Notes: a model not told the origin generated them from the sequence alone. Positions 47,036 through 59,484 are shown, counted from the first letter of the stretch. The stretch is DNA of 64,000 bases from Bubalus kerabau (GCF_029407905.1 NC_073641.1:17653001-17717000); one strand, 5' to 3'. Program-made: numbers and translations.

Positions 47036-48335
47036 CACTTCAGTTGAGTGGCTCAGTCATGTCTGACTCTCTGTGACCCCATGGACTGCAGCACACCAGG
47101 CCTCCTTGTCCATCACCAACTCCCAGAGTTTACTCAAACTCATGTCCATTGAGTCAGTAATACCAACCAACCATCTCATCCTCTGTCATTCCCTTCTCCT
47201 CCTGCCTTCAATCTTTCCCAGCATAATGGTCTTTTTCAGTGAGTCAGTTCTTTGCATCAGGTAGCCAAATTATTGGAATTTCACCTTTAGCATCAGTCCT
47301 TCCAATGAATATTCAGGACTGATCTCCTTTAGGATGGACTGGTTGGACCTCCTTGCAGTCCAAGGGACTCTCAAGAGTCTTCTCCAACACCACAATTCAA
47401 AAGCACCAATTCTTTGGCACTCAGCTTTCTTTAGTCCAACTCTCGCATCCATACATGAGTACTGGGAAAATCATAGCTTTGACTAGATGGGCCTTTGTTG
47501 GCAAAGTAATGTCTCTGATTTTGAATATGCTGTCTAGGTTGATCATAACTTTTCTTCCAAGGAGTAAGTGTCTTTTAATTTCATGGCTGCAATCACCATC
47601 TGCAGTGATTTTGGAGCCCCCAAAAATAAAGTCTGCCACTGTTTCCACTGTTTTCCCATCTATTTGCCATGAAGTGATGGGACCAGATGCCATGATCTTA
47701 GTTTTCTGAATGTTGAGCTTTAAGCCAACTTTTTCACTCTCCTCTTTCACTTTCATCAAGAGACTCTTTAGTTCTTCTTCACTTTCTGCCATAACAGTGG
47801 TGTCATCTGCATATCTGAGATTATTGGTATTTCTCTCAGTAATTTTATTTCACCTTGTGCTTAATCCAGCCCAGCATTTCTCATGATGTACTCTGCATAT
47901 AAGTTAAATAAGCAGAGTGACAATATACAGCCTTGGCGTACTCCTTTCCCAATTTGGAACCAGTCTGTTGTTCCATGTCCAGTTCTAACTGTTGCTTCCT
48001 GACCTGCCTACAGGTTTCTCAAGAGGCAGGTAAGGTGGTCTGGTATTCCCACCTCTTTCAGAATTTCCCACAGTTTGTTGTGATCCACACAGTCAAAGGC
48101 TTTGACATAGTCAGTAAAGCAGAAATAGATGTTTTTCTGGAACTCTCTTGCTTTTTTGATGATCCAACAGATGTTGGCAATTTAATCTATGTTCAGCCTT
48201 TTCTAAATCCAGCTTGAACATCTAGAAGTTCATGATTCACGTACTGTTGAAGACTGGCTTGGAGAATTTTGAGCATTACTTTACCAGTGTATGAGATGAG
48301 TGCAATTGTACAGTAGTTTGAGCATTCTTTGTCAT
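47036..48335 (-). mobile_element. BovB LINE, 3' 1.3 kb, antisense
   Basis: The longest BovB in the window. It starts at the natural 3' end (ttcagttgagtggctcagtc) and runs into the reverse transcriptase core. Minus-strand frames retain MAESEEELKSLLMKVKEESE, KTKIMASGPITSWQIDGKTV and LLLGRKVMINLD (47421-47792), and farther upstream a KVMLKILQASLQQYVNHELL block (48193-48438). Indels break the frame between them. It overlaps in BovB coordinates with the copy at 44862-45965, so the two are independent insertions. Confidence 0.95.
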
Positions 48336-50025
48336 TGCAAATGTTTGATTTCTTATAAATAAATATAATTGTCTGTCGTCTCAGTGGAACAGCAACTCTC
48401 TGACAATAACTGATAGTAGTAGAATAAAAAAGATGCAAAGAGAGCTTTGAATGGATTGGAAAGTTTGGTGTGCAAAGAAATTGGGGTCATCACATTTTAG
48501 AAGCCAAAAGTACCAGCCATGATAGAAATAGCACAGTTGTAAACTAATGGGCCTCTGAAGCTCTGAGACTTTACAATTTTTTCCAAGTGGTCTTTTGATG
48601 CAGGAAAGTTTTTTTTATAGACAAATGTCAAATGAATAAGAAGAATGTTAATGTTAGAATGTAGTTTTAAGGAAAAGGAAAAATATTGGCCTTGTATTTT
48701 CCATACAACTCCAAATGCAGAAGCTTGTAATCTAGAAGCTATTTGGCCACAGATCTCCTAGACTAGACCATTGCAATTATGTCCTTCATCCTTGTTTGTA
48801 ATGTAGAGCCACTGAGTCTTTTTTTTATCAAAGGGAAATTTGTAGGTACAAGTCATGGGAAGTGAAAAATATGATGTAATTCCTCAAATTTTCCCTTTAT
48901 CCTAGGATAGAGAGTTAATCTAGCCATAGAATTACAGCCCACACCACCAAAATTAAGCTGAAAGGCATAGCAGCTAATAATTCTCTGCTTGCAGTGAGCT
49001 AAATCAATTGAACAGAAATATAAAATTCGATTTCAGTTAAGCCTAGGATCATTGTCTACAATTCCACATCATACACAACTAGCAATTTTTTTTTTCCCTA
49101 AAGAAAAGTGTTCTTTAAACTGAAAACCCAGTGTACATGTTCTGCTATAAGACAGTTAGAAAGGCTGTGTTAATGAAAGCCATTCCACGATGAGACCATT
49201 TCCCTAGGGCATCCTTAGTTAAGAACCAGAATTTTGAACCTTGAAAATACATTGTTATAAAGATATTTGTTGATAATTCAGTGAAATGATGAAACACTTC
49301 AAGCAAGTGAGGAAAAAGACTCTGTTTACTAAGGGATAAGTTTGTTCTGTTCCTGGGGAAGCCACTATTTTAAATTCTATTTTGCCAAGTTTTTAAAAAT
49401 GCTGATATACAAATATATAAATCCATTTGTCACTTAATCTTAAATCAATCTAGTGACATTAAAGGCAAAGCAAAGAATGAAGGGTCCATATACTCTATTT
49501 GTCTGGCAAACATTTCAAAAGAGACGGTGTGGTATACGAAATAGTCTGCCACACTGAAGTAGTATAGCTTATAACATTGGAGTCTTAAATAAGAAAATAA
49601 TATAGTATGACTGATAGTTATTATTTCCAAAAGCCTCTGTTTTTGAAAGTTCTATTTCCTTCAAGGTCCAATGATGTTTCTTACTCTACTAAAGTAGAAT
49701 TTCTGTGAATCTGTTTTGCCTTTAGTGATTAAAAAATGTTCATGAACTCAAAAAGCTTAAGCTGGTTAGAGTGGCTCATATACAGAAAGGTAGACATGGA
49801 GAGTTATGGGATTATGGCCAGTTTAGCATAAAATATGTTGATAAAATAGCAGAGATATCAAGTAAGCTCATGGTGAACTGTAAAGTCCAAGTTCTAGGAG
49901 GCTTCACAAATAGATCTTGGGTTAAATGGGGAAAGATTTCTGTAAGCAAAGAGAAAAGTGGAGGGAATTATAAATGGGGGTGCGAAAGGGGAAAAGGTGA
50001 GTGAATATGTGTCAAACAGTAATTT
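48336..50025. other. Unannotated stretch
   Basis: AT-rich; no repeat or coding segment that I can support. Confidence 0.45.
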
Positions 50026-50137
50026 TGGGACTTCCTTGGTAGTCCAGTGGTTAAGACTTCACTTTCCAATGTAGGGGGTACAGGTTCCATCCCTGGTAGT
50101 GGAGCTAAGATCCTCCATGTCTAGTGGCCAAAACAAG

Positions 50138-50139
<2 letters not shown>
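50026..50139 (+). mobile_element. CHR-type cetartiodactyl SINE, short form, sense
   Basis: gggacttccttggtagtcca, tggttaagacttcactttcc and gtggagctaagatcctccat match the CHR head; it ends in agtggccaaaac and a TA-rich tail. No target duplication seen. Confidence 0.85.

Positions 50140-50178
<39 letters not shown>
50140..50178. repeat. (TA)n microsatellite at the CHR SINE tail
   Basis: A TA run of about 39 bp with one GTA interruption near the end. Confidence 0.9.
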
Positions 50179-50185
<7 letters not shown>

Positions 50186-50287
50186 GAAACAGAAGCAATA
50201 TTGTAATAAATTCAATAAAGACTTTAGAAATATTCCACATCAAGAAGTCTTTAAAGAGAAGTAAAAAGAAATAGTAACTTCACTTTA

Positions 50288-50676
50288 TCTTGCCAGAGGA
50301 CTGTTATATTAGTATGTTGGGCTGCAGAAACAGGCAACTACAGATTGAGTATGGCTAAACAACAGACACTGATTTTCTCACAGTGCTGGAGCCTGGAAAT
50401 TCAAGATCAAGGTGCTGCCAGCATTAGTTTTTGGCAAGGCCTTTCTGGCTTGCAGGCAGCCACCTGCCTGCAGAGTCCTCACGTGGCCTTCTGTGCCTGC
50501 ACACTCTGTTATCTCTTCCTCTTCCTTTAAGAGCAGAGCTTTTGGATTAGGGCCTCAGTCTTTTGCAACCTCATTTCATCTTAATTACTTCTTTAAAGGT
50601 CCTATTTCCAAATATAGTAACATTGGGAGTGAGGATTTCAACTTATGAATCTGAGGGGAACAAAATTCAGTCCATT
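50288..50676 (+). mobile_element. Ancient ERVL-type LTR (MLT2-like), sense
   Basis: gttgggctgcagaaacaggc, actgattttctcacagtgct, ggcctcagtcttttgcaacc and gatttcaacttatgaatctg lead to cagtccattacag, the typical 3' end of this LTR group. Non-coding. Family name from memory. Confidence 0.55.
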
Positions 50677-50687
50677 ACAGCTGTAAA

Positions 50688-50813
50688 TGGAGAAGGAAAT
50701 GGCAACCCACTCCAGTACTCTTGCCTGGAAAATCCCCATGGACTGAGGAGACTGGCGGGCTACAGTCCATGGAGTCGAAAAGAGTTGGACATGACTGAGC
50801 GACTAAACACACA

Positions 50814-50866
<53 letters not shown>
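50688..50866 (+). mobile_element. Bov-A monomer with a (CA)n-expanded tail, sense
   Basis: The body runs from tggagaaggaaatggcaacc to gactgagcgactaa. A CA run (about 50803-50864) forms the tail. Target duplication acagctgtaaa at 50677-50687 and 50867-50877 (perfect 11 bp) places the whole CA array inside the insertion. Confidence 0.94.
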
Positions 50867-50870
<4 letters not shown>

Positions 50871-50877
50871 CTGTAAA

Positions 50878-51875
50878 GGTGAATATAACACTTGAAAGAG
50901 AAGTTTGGCCAAGATTGTCAAGGAAATTGCTCAGGCAATATTCCATATCCTGTGTCTCCTGACTAGATACCCATAAGCAATGATATTCACATATGTGGCT
51001 AGTACTACTGGGTGATTCAGGGCAGATTAGCTGGCACCCTTCTCCTTTTCTCTCCACCTTTCTCTTGAAAAATGTATGAGAGTGATGTTGTAGAGATAAT
51101 CTTGATTCTGCTTGGATTTACCTAAAAGAAACTCAGTTTTTAATAGGGAAAAAGTACCAAAACAATATTTACAGACATCTTTTCCGCAACTTTGTAAGGA
51201 ATATGATGTGTTCTTACCGTTTGGCCCCTGGGCCCTGATCGTGCTAAAATTCTCACAGTGAGGGGCGGTGATTAGAAGCCACTCAGAAAGACTGCAGTGG
51301 ATATTTGCTGGCTTTCCCCTATAGCTAGCTGCTCACCACAATCTGAGTGGACAATATGTCCATGTGACTGCCATGTGACATGTTAATGGAGTTCAAACAA
51401 AAGTACCTAACATCACTTTAGGTCTGGCCATAAAATGCTCTCATATCCACTTATCTAAAGTCCATTAACAAGGCAAAATTAATCTATGGCATTAGAAGTC
51501 AAGAATGGGGTTGCTTTTGGGTCAGAGGGAAGAGGTAGTAATAAGGAGAAGACAAAAAGAATGATTCTTGAAGATATTCTTTGACCTGAATGCTGGTTAT
51601 ATGGGTGATAATTCATGTTGCTTTATAAATGTATCTTTTTATATTACATGTCAATGGAAAGAATGAAAAATCTCTCTTCATGGCCTTTTTCCAAGTTTTT
51701 TTCCCTTTTGGTAGGCTGTGATAGAAAAAAAAAAAAAAAAAAAAAGATATTTAGGAACAGCCAGAGAAGCATGTGTTGAAGTTGGCAGTCTTTACTGGCC
51801 TGGGTCTCTGAGAGCTGTCCCACCTGTCTGTTCTTCTATACACTAGAGTGGATTTGAGCCATGTTGCACTTTTTT
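50878..51875. other. Unannotated stretch
   Basis: A 21-nt A run at 51725-51745; otherwise nothing recognised. Confidence 0.45.
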
Positions 51876-51887
51876 GTTTAAGTTACT

Positions 51888-52003
51888 GGTGGTGGTGGTC
51901 ACGTCTGCCACTTGCAACCCCATGGACTGTCACCTGCCAGGCTCCTATGTCCATAGCATTCTCAAGGCAAGAATACTGGAGTGGGTTGCCATTTCCTTCT
52001 CCA
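51888..52003 (-). mobile_element. Bov-A monomer, antisense; 3' part of a Bov-A/BovB chimera
   Basis: A (GGT)n start is the tail read in antisense. The body runs to the natural Bov-A 5' end (gccatttccttctccag) and touches the BovB 3' end with no other sequence between. It has no target duplication of its own; see the neighbouring BovB. Confidence 0.9.
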
Positions 52004-52535
52004 GTTCAGTTCAGATCAGTCGTTCAGTCGTGTCTGACTCTTTGCGACCCCATGGACCCCCTGAATCATGCCAGGCTTCCCTGTCCATCACCAACTCCCA
52101 GAGTTTACCAAACTCATGTCCATTGAGTCAGTGATATCATCCAACCATATCATCCTCTGTCACCCCCTTCTCCTCTCATCCTCAATCTTTCCCAGCATCA
52201 GGATCTTTTCAAATGAGTTAGCTCCTCATATCATATGGCCAAAGTATTAGCTTCAACATCAGTCCTTCCAATGAACACACAGGACTGATCTCCTTTAGGA
52301 TGGACTGGTTGGATCTCCTTGCAGTCCAAGGGACTCTCAAGAGTCTTCTCCAACACCACAGTTCAAAAGCATCAGTTCTTCGGTCCTCAGCTTTCTTTTT
52401 AGTCCAACTCTCACATTCATACATGACTACTGGAAAAACCATAGCCTTGACTAGATGGACCTTTATTGGCAAAGTAATGTCTCTGCTTTTTAATATGCTG
52501 TCTAGGTTGGTCATAATTTTCCTTCCAAGGAGTAA
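52004..52535 (-). mobile_element. BovB LINE 3' end, antisense; 5' part of a Bov-A/BovB chimera
   Basis: Starts at the natural 3' end (ttcagttcagatcagtcgtt) and runs to tccttccaaggagtaa. The 12-bp repeat gtttaagttact at 51876-51887 and 52536-52547 flanks Bov-A and BovB together, so both entered in one event. The minus frame 52218-52514 keeps ELWCWRRLLRVPWTARRSNQ. Confidence 0.93.
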
Positions 52536-52642
52536 GTTTAAGTTACTAGCATTATGCTAAATGTTTTCCCATTAACTGTTCTCCCCCCTTTATTTTCAAC
52601 AGTATTCTCATCTTCCTACATGAGTTTACCTATTCCTCATTT

Positions 52643-52790
52643 TTGGATGAGATGGTTGGATGGTATCACTGACTCAATGGACATGAGTTTGAACAAGCTC
52701 CAGGAAATGATGAAGGACAGGGAAGCCTGGCATGTTGTAGTCTATGGGGTCACAAAGAGTCAGACATGACGAGTAATTGAACAAAAACAA
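52643..52790 (+). mobile_element. BovB LINE 3' end, sense, short
   Basis: tggatgagatggttggatgg to gagtcagacatgacgagtaa and an A-rich tail. Opposite in orientation to the chimera about 100 bp upstream. Confidence 0.88.
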
Positions 52791-54548
52791 CATTTTGGCC
52801 ACATGGTTCCCTTGAATTGATCTACCTCCAGTTCCAGTCAATGATCCTCATTAGATTAAGCTAATCGATATATCCTATCCCATTGTCCACTGTGAAGGGC
52901 TGGGTGTAAAATGAGATACAGTGAAATTTGCAGAAACTTGCTGGGGTTGCTGTGAACATAAGCTTCATTGGCTCCCAGAGGAGCTATAAAAAGAGACTTT
53001 CTTCCTCTAGAACAAGTGATCATGTGGTTCAGGATTTCAGGCAACCACCGCATCTTGCTATCAGGATTCTGTCATCCTGCCTAAGGCTAAAGACACAAAG
53101 AAGAAGTTGAGCTCAAAAATAGATCGATCTTGCAATCTAGTTTGAGCTGTGCCTGAAACAGACTTTTTGCTTTCCTAGTCAAGAGGTCCTCCAAGTTGGC
53201 AAATACCTTAATGAATTTGACTAAATGTTGATGATATTCATTCATTTATAGGCACACATACATACTTGATGTTGATAACATCTTTTGACCTGTTGCTGCA
53301 TCAGTAAAATAGGGGTATACAAAGGCTAAGGACATTTTGTGATCCTTCTAAATTATGTGTCAGTGTTCTTATTTTTTGGATGAAATTTGAGGCAATCCTT
53401 GGCTTTATACTTTAATTTTTGTTAAAGTCATATTAAAGTTTAATTTTTAAAATTAAACTTTAAAATTAAAAAATTAACTTTAAAATTAAAGTTTAATTTT
53501 TGTTAATAATTATTTTAATACACACTTATTACAGCAAGGCTATGTTCCAGGTTTCCATTTCTGCCTCTTATAGCCTAAGCATTTTATCTTAAATTTTATC
53601 TGCTCATCTTTCCTATAGAAATTACACATTAATAATATTACATTAATTTTCTGTCACATTAATGTTTTTCAAGTGAGAGTTTCCTGTCTCATTTGTGCTG
53701 TTGGAAAACATATTATAAAACTGGTTTAGAGTATAGTTTTTCAAATGTTTCCTTCACTCTTTTCTATATTAACCTCCAATTAGAATAAATGCTTAATCAT
53801 TGTTGAATGGTTGATAGAAAGATAGTTGTCTATCTCATATAATGAATAACTCTGTAGTCATGAAGCTTCAAGGTTCATCCTGTTTAGAGGAAGCATAGAA
53901 CTTGGAACAAATGTCTCTGACTGATATATTTTCATTTACGTAGATTAAAATGTCACAAAAGTTTCCTTCTCAATTTAAAAGTTACTATCTGAACTATAAT
54001 TTTAGTTTTACTCTCTAAATTTCTCTGAATGAAAGCAAGACAAAAGTGTGATGAAATGAGAAGTAATTAGGTACATATTATGGTTCAGGATTTTCTACTA
54101 ATTTGTGGTATCAGATAACTTATCCTACCTGATCTCAGTTTTCTTGTTGTAAAAAGCCAGACAATCCACATGAACCTTGCCAGGACTAACAATCCTGCAG
54201 ATAAAGAATAATGAGTATTAGAATTTGTCCTTGTGATCAAAATGTATAGACTTTCTGCATCTAAGAGGCATAGTCTACACACCACTTAGCCTCAATAAGT
54301 AAAGAGGCAATTTCCCAATTTCACTGGATTCTCTGTTGCCACATTTGACAAGAAGGCATGCATTTCTCAGGTTTATATGCAACTACTGGGAACTAAGAAA
54401 GTTTAGTTAAGTCAGAATATCTGGGTTTATGTCCTAATTCTGCTGCTTACAACATTTGTAACTTTAGGTAGCATATGATATATTGACCACTGTTTCCAAA
54501 GCTGGAGGAAAAAAAAAAACAAAACAAAACTTCAATTCTTTATCTGAA
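52791..54548. other. Unannotated AT-rich stretch with a palindromic block
   Basis: Positions 53433-53463 form a near-perfect palindrome (15-bp arms, one central base) inside a block of repeated tttaattttt and ttaaaattaa motifs (53399-53520). Otherwise nothing recognised. Confidence 0.5.
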
Positions 54549-54558
54549 TATTATTTTT

Positions 54559-55064
54559 GTTTAGTCACTCAGTCGTGTCTGACTCTTCACAACCCCATGG
54601 ACTGCAGCATGCCAGGCTTTCCTGTCCTTTACCGTCTCATGAAGCTTGCTCAAACTCATATCCATTGAGTTGGTGATGCCATCCAACCATCTCATCCTCT
54701 GTCATCCCCTTCTCCTCCTGCCTTCAATCATTCCCAGAATCAGGGTCTTTTCAAATGAGTCAGTTCTTCGCATCAGGTGGCCAAAGTATTGGAGTTTCAG
54801 CATCAGCATTAGTCCTTCCAATGAATATTCAGGGTTGATTTCCCTTAAGATTAACTGATTTGACCTCCTTGCTGTCCAAGGGACTCTCAAGAGTCTTCTC
54901 TAACAACACAGTTCAAAAGCACCAGTTCATCTGCACTCAGCTTTCTTTATGGCCCAACCCTCACATCCATAGATGACTATTGGAAAAATCATAGCTTTGA
55001 CTAGATGGGCCTTTGTTGGCAAAGTGATGTCTCTTCTTTTTAATATGCCATCTAGGTCTGTCAT
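54559..55064 (-). mobile_element. BovB LINE 3' end, antisense, with target duplication
   Basis: gtttagtcactcagtcgtgt to atatgccatctaggtctgtc. Target duplication tattattttt at 54549-54558 and 55065-55074. Confidence 0.93.
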
Positions 55065-55074
55065 TATTATTTTT

Positions 55075-57216
55075 CAGTAATGAAAATATGAATATGACAG
55101 TGCTTTGCTCCTGTTGAAGTGTACTTGAACCCATGCCAGAAACTTTAGTGTTCAGCTTTGGCATATAGAAACAAAAAAGACATCGTAGATCATGTGGATG
55201 GTGTTTTCCCACCTTGAAGGCAGATGCTTTCCTATTGTCTCTTCTTGTAATTTCACTGAATTCAGCAGATAGCCAGCCTGTCCCTTTCTTGAAGGCCACA
55301 ACTAGCTCTTTAACTCAGAGATACTTGAATTCACTTTGGATATTTTTTATGTATTCTATAATTCTCTTTATTTACAAATAAAAATCTAATCTTCTTAATG
55401 TCTCTGTCTATAATCAGCTGCATTCAGATTTTTTTTTTTCAATTTATTTAGCCTGTAAGCTTAGTTTCCTCCATTGGAGGATTTCTAATTTCTTTTGACA
55501 GCCCGCATTTTTTTTTTTTTTTTTTTTGGACCTTAAGGAGAGCCTAAGGGCCATTATTTTCAAATGATATTTTTGAACTATACAACTATGTTGGTATTCT
55601 TGGTGCTTCTGTACACAAAAGAGAGTATTCTGCTAAATTATTGCAATTGCTCTTTTTTATGCTAATTTGAGCACAGAATTATTGGAATGAATTTATCAGC
55701 CCCTGAACACCCACTGTGGGTTATAACAGGCTGCTCCTGTAAATGAGATGTTGCATCCCAATGAGGAAATACATTTCAAAATGAAAAGGAAATCTATTTC
55801 AAGAATTTTCTTACTTTATTCAAATATTCTGTAGTTTATAACTAAATTTACTAATGTCTTACGATGAAAAAGTACCATATGAAATTATATAAAAAATCAT
55901 ATTTGTTTATTACATAGGTTGAATATTAAAACCACTAAAAATGTAATTGGTGTAACATTAGTCTGAATGGGATGAGGTAAAACAAGAAGTTAAGATAAAA
56001 GTCATGTTAGTGAAAAAATATCTGCTTAAACAATTTAATGCAGCAACTATAGTTTATATCAGATCAGTTGATGTTTAAAAGATTTAAAGCCATTTTAAAA
56101 AGCAAGATGTTTACTCATTTACCCAGCAACAGCCTGGGAAACTTAATTGGAACAACTGATTGCAATAACAGCAGACCTCAGTATAAATGTCAACAAGAGA
56201 AAGGGTTGTTCGTTGGTATGCTGCTTTGTTTTTTGAGAGATAAATTTGAACTTTTTGCCTGAACAGAAGAACCAGTAGAAATGATATTTCTCCAAAGACT
56301 ATAAGGGGGCTAGACTGACAACTCTGATAAACAAGAAAAAAGGTTAGTTTGAAATGCTGTGGCTCTTAACATAATAAACAGCAAGATTATGTAATAATAT
56401 CATTGAGACATTGAAACATTAATTTTTAAGTACCCAGTCTAAAATAAAGAAGATCAAAAGCAGAACTGCAATCAACTGTAACTGTACATCAAAATTTGGA
56501 TACTTTTTCATAACGATGCCTGTATTAAATTCCATAGACACAATTAGAAAAAAATACTCAACTTTAAGAATATTCTATGAAGAAAGAGGAAATCAGACAT
56601 ATTACATTTCTTATTAAAAGCACTGGATACTAAATAAGTTACTTCCAAGTTCCAAAAAAAGTATTTAACCATCTTTGGATGGCCCATAAATGAATTAAAC
56701 CTTCTGGTACTTGAATCAGGCAAAAGTGATGCTGCATAACACTTGAGGCTATATCTAAGTCTTGCAACTTCTGCCTTGAAACATTTCTTGAAACATTCTT
56801 TCTAGGTGAAGCCAGCAGCTACATCCTAAGTGTGACTACACCAAGATGCTCACAATGTAAGGAAATCCAAGATAGCCATGTGAAGGGCTCATGAAAAGAG
56901 AGCAATGAAGAAATCTTCAAGCAATTACAGTTAGCCCAGCCTCTAGACATGAAAAGGAAGGGGCCACCTAGGATATTCCTACCCATCCACCAAGTGGAGA
57001 AAAACTGAGTCCCCAGTCAAGATGTTTTAGAAATCTATGGCCACTTAAACAAGTTAGCTGAGGTGGCAAGCATTCTTTACTTTTTTTTTTTTATGGTTAA
57101 TATCTGAGAATATCAGTAGTAATATTGTTTCATTATTGAAGATATTTCCTATGAAACTTTTTGGTGACATCTATATTAACAATACATACTTCTGTTCCTA
57201 GTTTATTAAGAATGTA
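55075..57216. other. Unannotated 2.1-kb stretch
   Basis: T runs near 55428 and 55508-55527. No repeat or coding segment recognised. Confidence 0.45.
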
Positions 57217-57226
57217 GCAGTATGTT

Positions 57227-57502
57227 TGGAGAAGGTGATGGCACCCCACTCCAGTACTCTTGCCTGGAAAATCCCATGGACGGAGGAGCCTGGTAGGCTG
57301 CAGTCCATGGGGTTGTGAAGAGTCGGACACGACTGAACGACTTCCTTTGACTTTTCACTTTCATGCATTGGAGAAGGAAATGGCAACCCACTCCAGTGTT
57401 CTTGCCTGGAGAATCCCAGGGACGGCGGAGCCTGGTGGGCTGCCGTCTATGGGGTCGCATAGAGTCAGACACGACTGAAGTGACTTAGCAGCAGCAGCAG
57501 CA
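57227..57502 (+). mobile_element. BOV-A2 SINE, sense, first of a pair
   Basis: A full dimer with (AGC)n tail. The 10-bp repeat gcagtatgtt lies before it (57217-57226) and after it (57503-57512). Confidence 0.96.
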
Positions 57503-57512
57503 GCAGTATGTT

Positions 57513-57784
57513 GCGGAGAAGTCAATGGCACCCCACTCCAGTACTCTTGCCTGGAAAATCCCATGGATTGAGGAGCCTGGTAGGCTGCAGTCCATGGGGT
57601 TGCTAAGAGTCGGACATGACTGAGTGACTTCACTTTCACTTTTCACTTTCATGCATTGCAGAAGAAAATGGCAACCCACTCCAGTGTTCTTGCCTGGAGA
57701 ATCCCAGGGATGGGGGAGCCTGGTGGACTGCCATCTATGGGGTCGCACAGAGTTGGACACGACTGAAGTGACTTAGCAGCAGCA
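57513..57784 (+). mobile_element. BOV-A2 SINE, sense, second of a pair
   Basis: A full dimer with (AGC)n tail, with different substitutions from the first copy (for example gcggagaagtcaatggcacc at its start). A third copy of gcagtatgtt follows at 57785-57794. Confidence 0.96.
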
Positions 57785-57794
57785 GCAGTATGTT

Positions 57795-58394
57795 GAATTC
57801 ATGGAATGTTCTTTCTTTAGACATCATGATGCAAAATATTAATTGTAAGATTATCTGAAGGAAATGGGGAATAGAAAAGATTCTGACTGACTTCTCTAGT
57901 TATTTTGAATTTACTTGAAGTTCTAATATAAAATTCTACACAGACTTTAAAAAAAAACCAACTTATATTAAAAAAGAGTTAAAGAAACAGTAACGAGAAG
58001 GGTGTTCGAGCTGGAGGATTATTCTGTGCATATTTTGCATATACAAAAGAGTAATGATTTAGTTGACTAACTGCCTTAATATTTTAAAAGTAAGGCATAT
58101 TCTCTTCAAAGAGTTCTGGTTTATATTGTAAGGGTTGTTTATTTGGCTCTTTGAGATGTTACATTAAACTTACAGGCATCTTGTAGCTTCTGAATATTTG
58201 AAAGACAAACTCATATTTGAAGCCAGTGACTCCCTTACTCCCTCTTCTTTCCTTTCATTCTTCCTATTTGGCAACTCACTATACTATCCTGCATAGCTGC
58301 TGGTATGAGATTGGAATTAGTAATTCCATTTTGATTTCTCTTTGTCAAAAAGATAAGAAATATATGAAATTTCATCCAGTATTTATTAGAAAAT
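57795..58394. other. Unannotated stretch
   Basis: AT-rich; nothing recognised. Confidence 0.45.
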
Positions 58395-58440
58395 AGTATA
58401 TCATCTTTATTTTTATTGAGATTTACTTGATATATAATGT

Positions 58441-58655
58441 CCTTCCCTGGTGGCTCAGTGGTGAAGAATCTGCCTGCCAATGCAGGACACACAGCTTCCA
58501 TCCCTAAGTTGGGAAGATTCCCTAGAGAAGAAAATGGCAACTAACTCCAGTACTCTTGCCTGGGAAATCCCATGAACAGAGGAGCCTGGCGGGCTACAGT
58601 CCATGGGGTCTCAAAGAGTCGGACACAACTTGGTGACTAAACAAGAACAACAATA
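58441..58655 (+). mobile_element. Bov-tA SINE, sense, nested in L1
   Basis: ccttccctggtggctcagtg head to gtcggacacaacttggtgac, with a short A/C-rich tail. Confidence 0.92.
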
Positions 58656-59278
58656 AATCTATACATAACATTGTATATGTTTAAGGTGTACAATATATTG
58701 ACAATGCATTTACATATTGCAGAAGGATTATCTCTATAGCACTAGTTAATAGCTCTATCATGTCATATAGTTATAATTTTTGCAGTGAAAATAATTAATA
58801 AATACTTCATTAACAGTTTTGACATTTATAAAATAGTATCGTCACCCCAAAATCACTATGCTAAACATTAGAGCTCCAAAACCTTTTATTTCCTACTCAC
58901 AGGCTTGTGCTCTTGAATAACAACTCCCCAATTCCCCCACCCCCAGTCACTAATAACCGCCATTCTACTCTGTTGTCTGAAAGCTTTTTAATTCTGCATA
59001 CAAGTTATAATTAATTACACAGTATTTGATACTCTCAATTTGACTTGTGTCTGACTTAGCATAATGCCCTCAAAAGCCATCCTTATTTTCACAAATGGCA
59101 TGGTTTTCTTTAACATGGCTGGATAATATTCCATTTTGTACATATGTGTGTGTGTGTATGTATAAAAGATAAAATCATCTTTATCCACTCATCCATTGAC
59201 AGACGCTTGTGTTTCCATATCTTGTCTATTGTGAATAATGCTGCCATAAACGTGCTACAAAAAACATACAGTAAGCAT

Positions 59279-59484
59279 TGGGCTTCCCTGGTGGCTCAGA
59301 TGATAAGTGTGGGAGACCTGGGTTTGATCCCTGGGTTGCGAAGATCCCCTGGAGGAGGGCATGGCAACCCACTCTAGTATTCTTCCCTGGAGAATCCCCA
59401 TGGACAGAGGAGCCTGGTGGGCTACAGTCCATGGGGTCCAAAAAGAGTCAGATATCCCTGAGCGACTAAGCAGAGCACAGCAAA
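59279..59484 (+). mobile_element. Bov-tA SINE, sense, nested in L1
   Basis: tgggcttccctggtggctca head with a small deletion in the tRNA-like part (gatgataagtgtgggagacc), then a complete Bov-A body. Confidence 0.92.

Noticed and set aside
49771..50004. 77-codon plus-strand open frame
   Set aside because: No homology recognised, no promoter or splice context, length within chance expectation.
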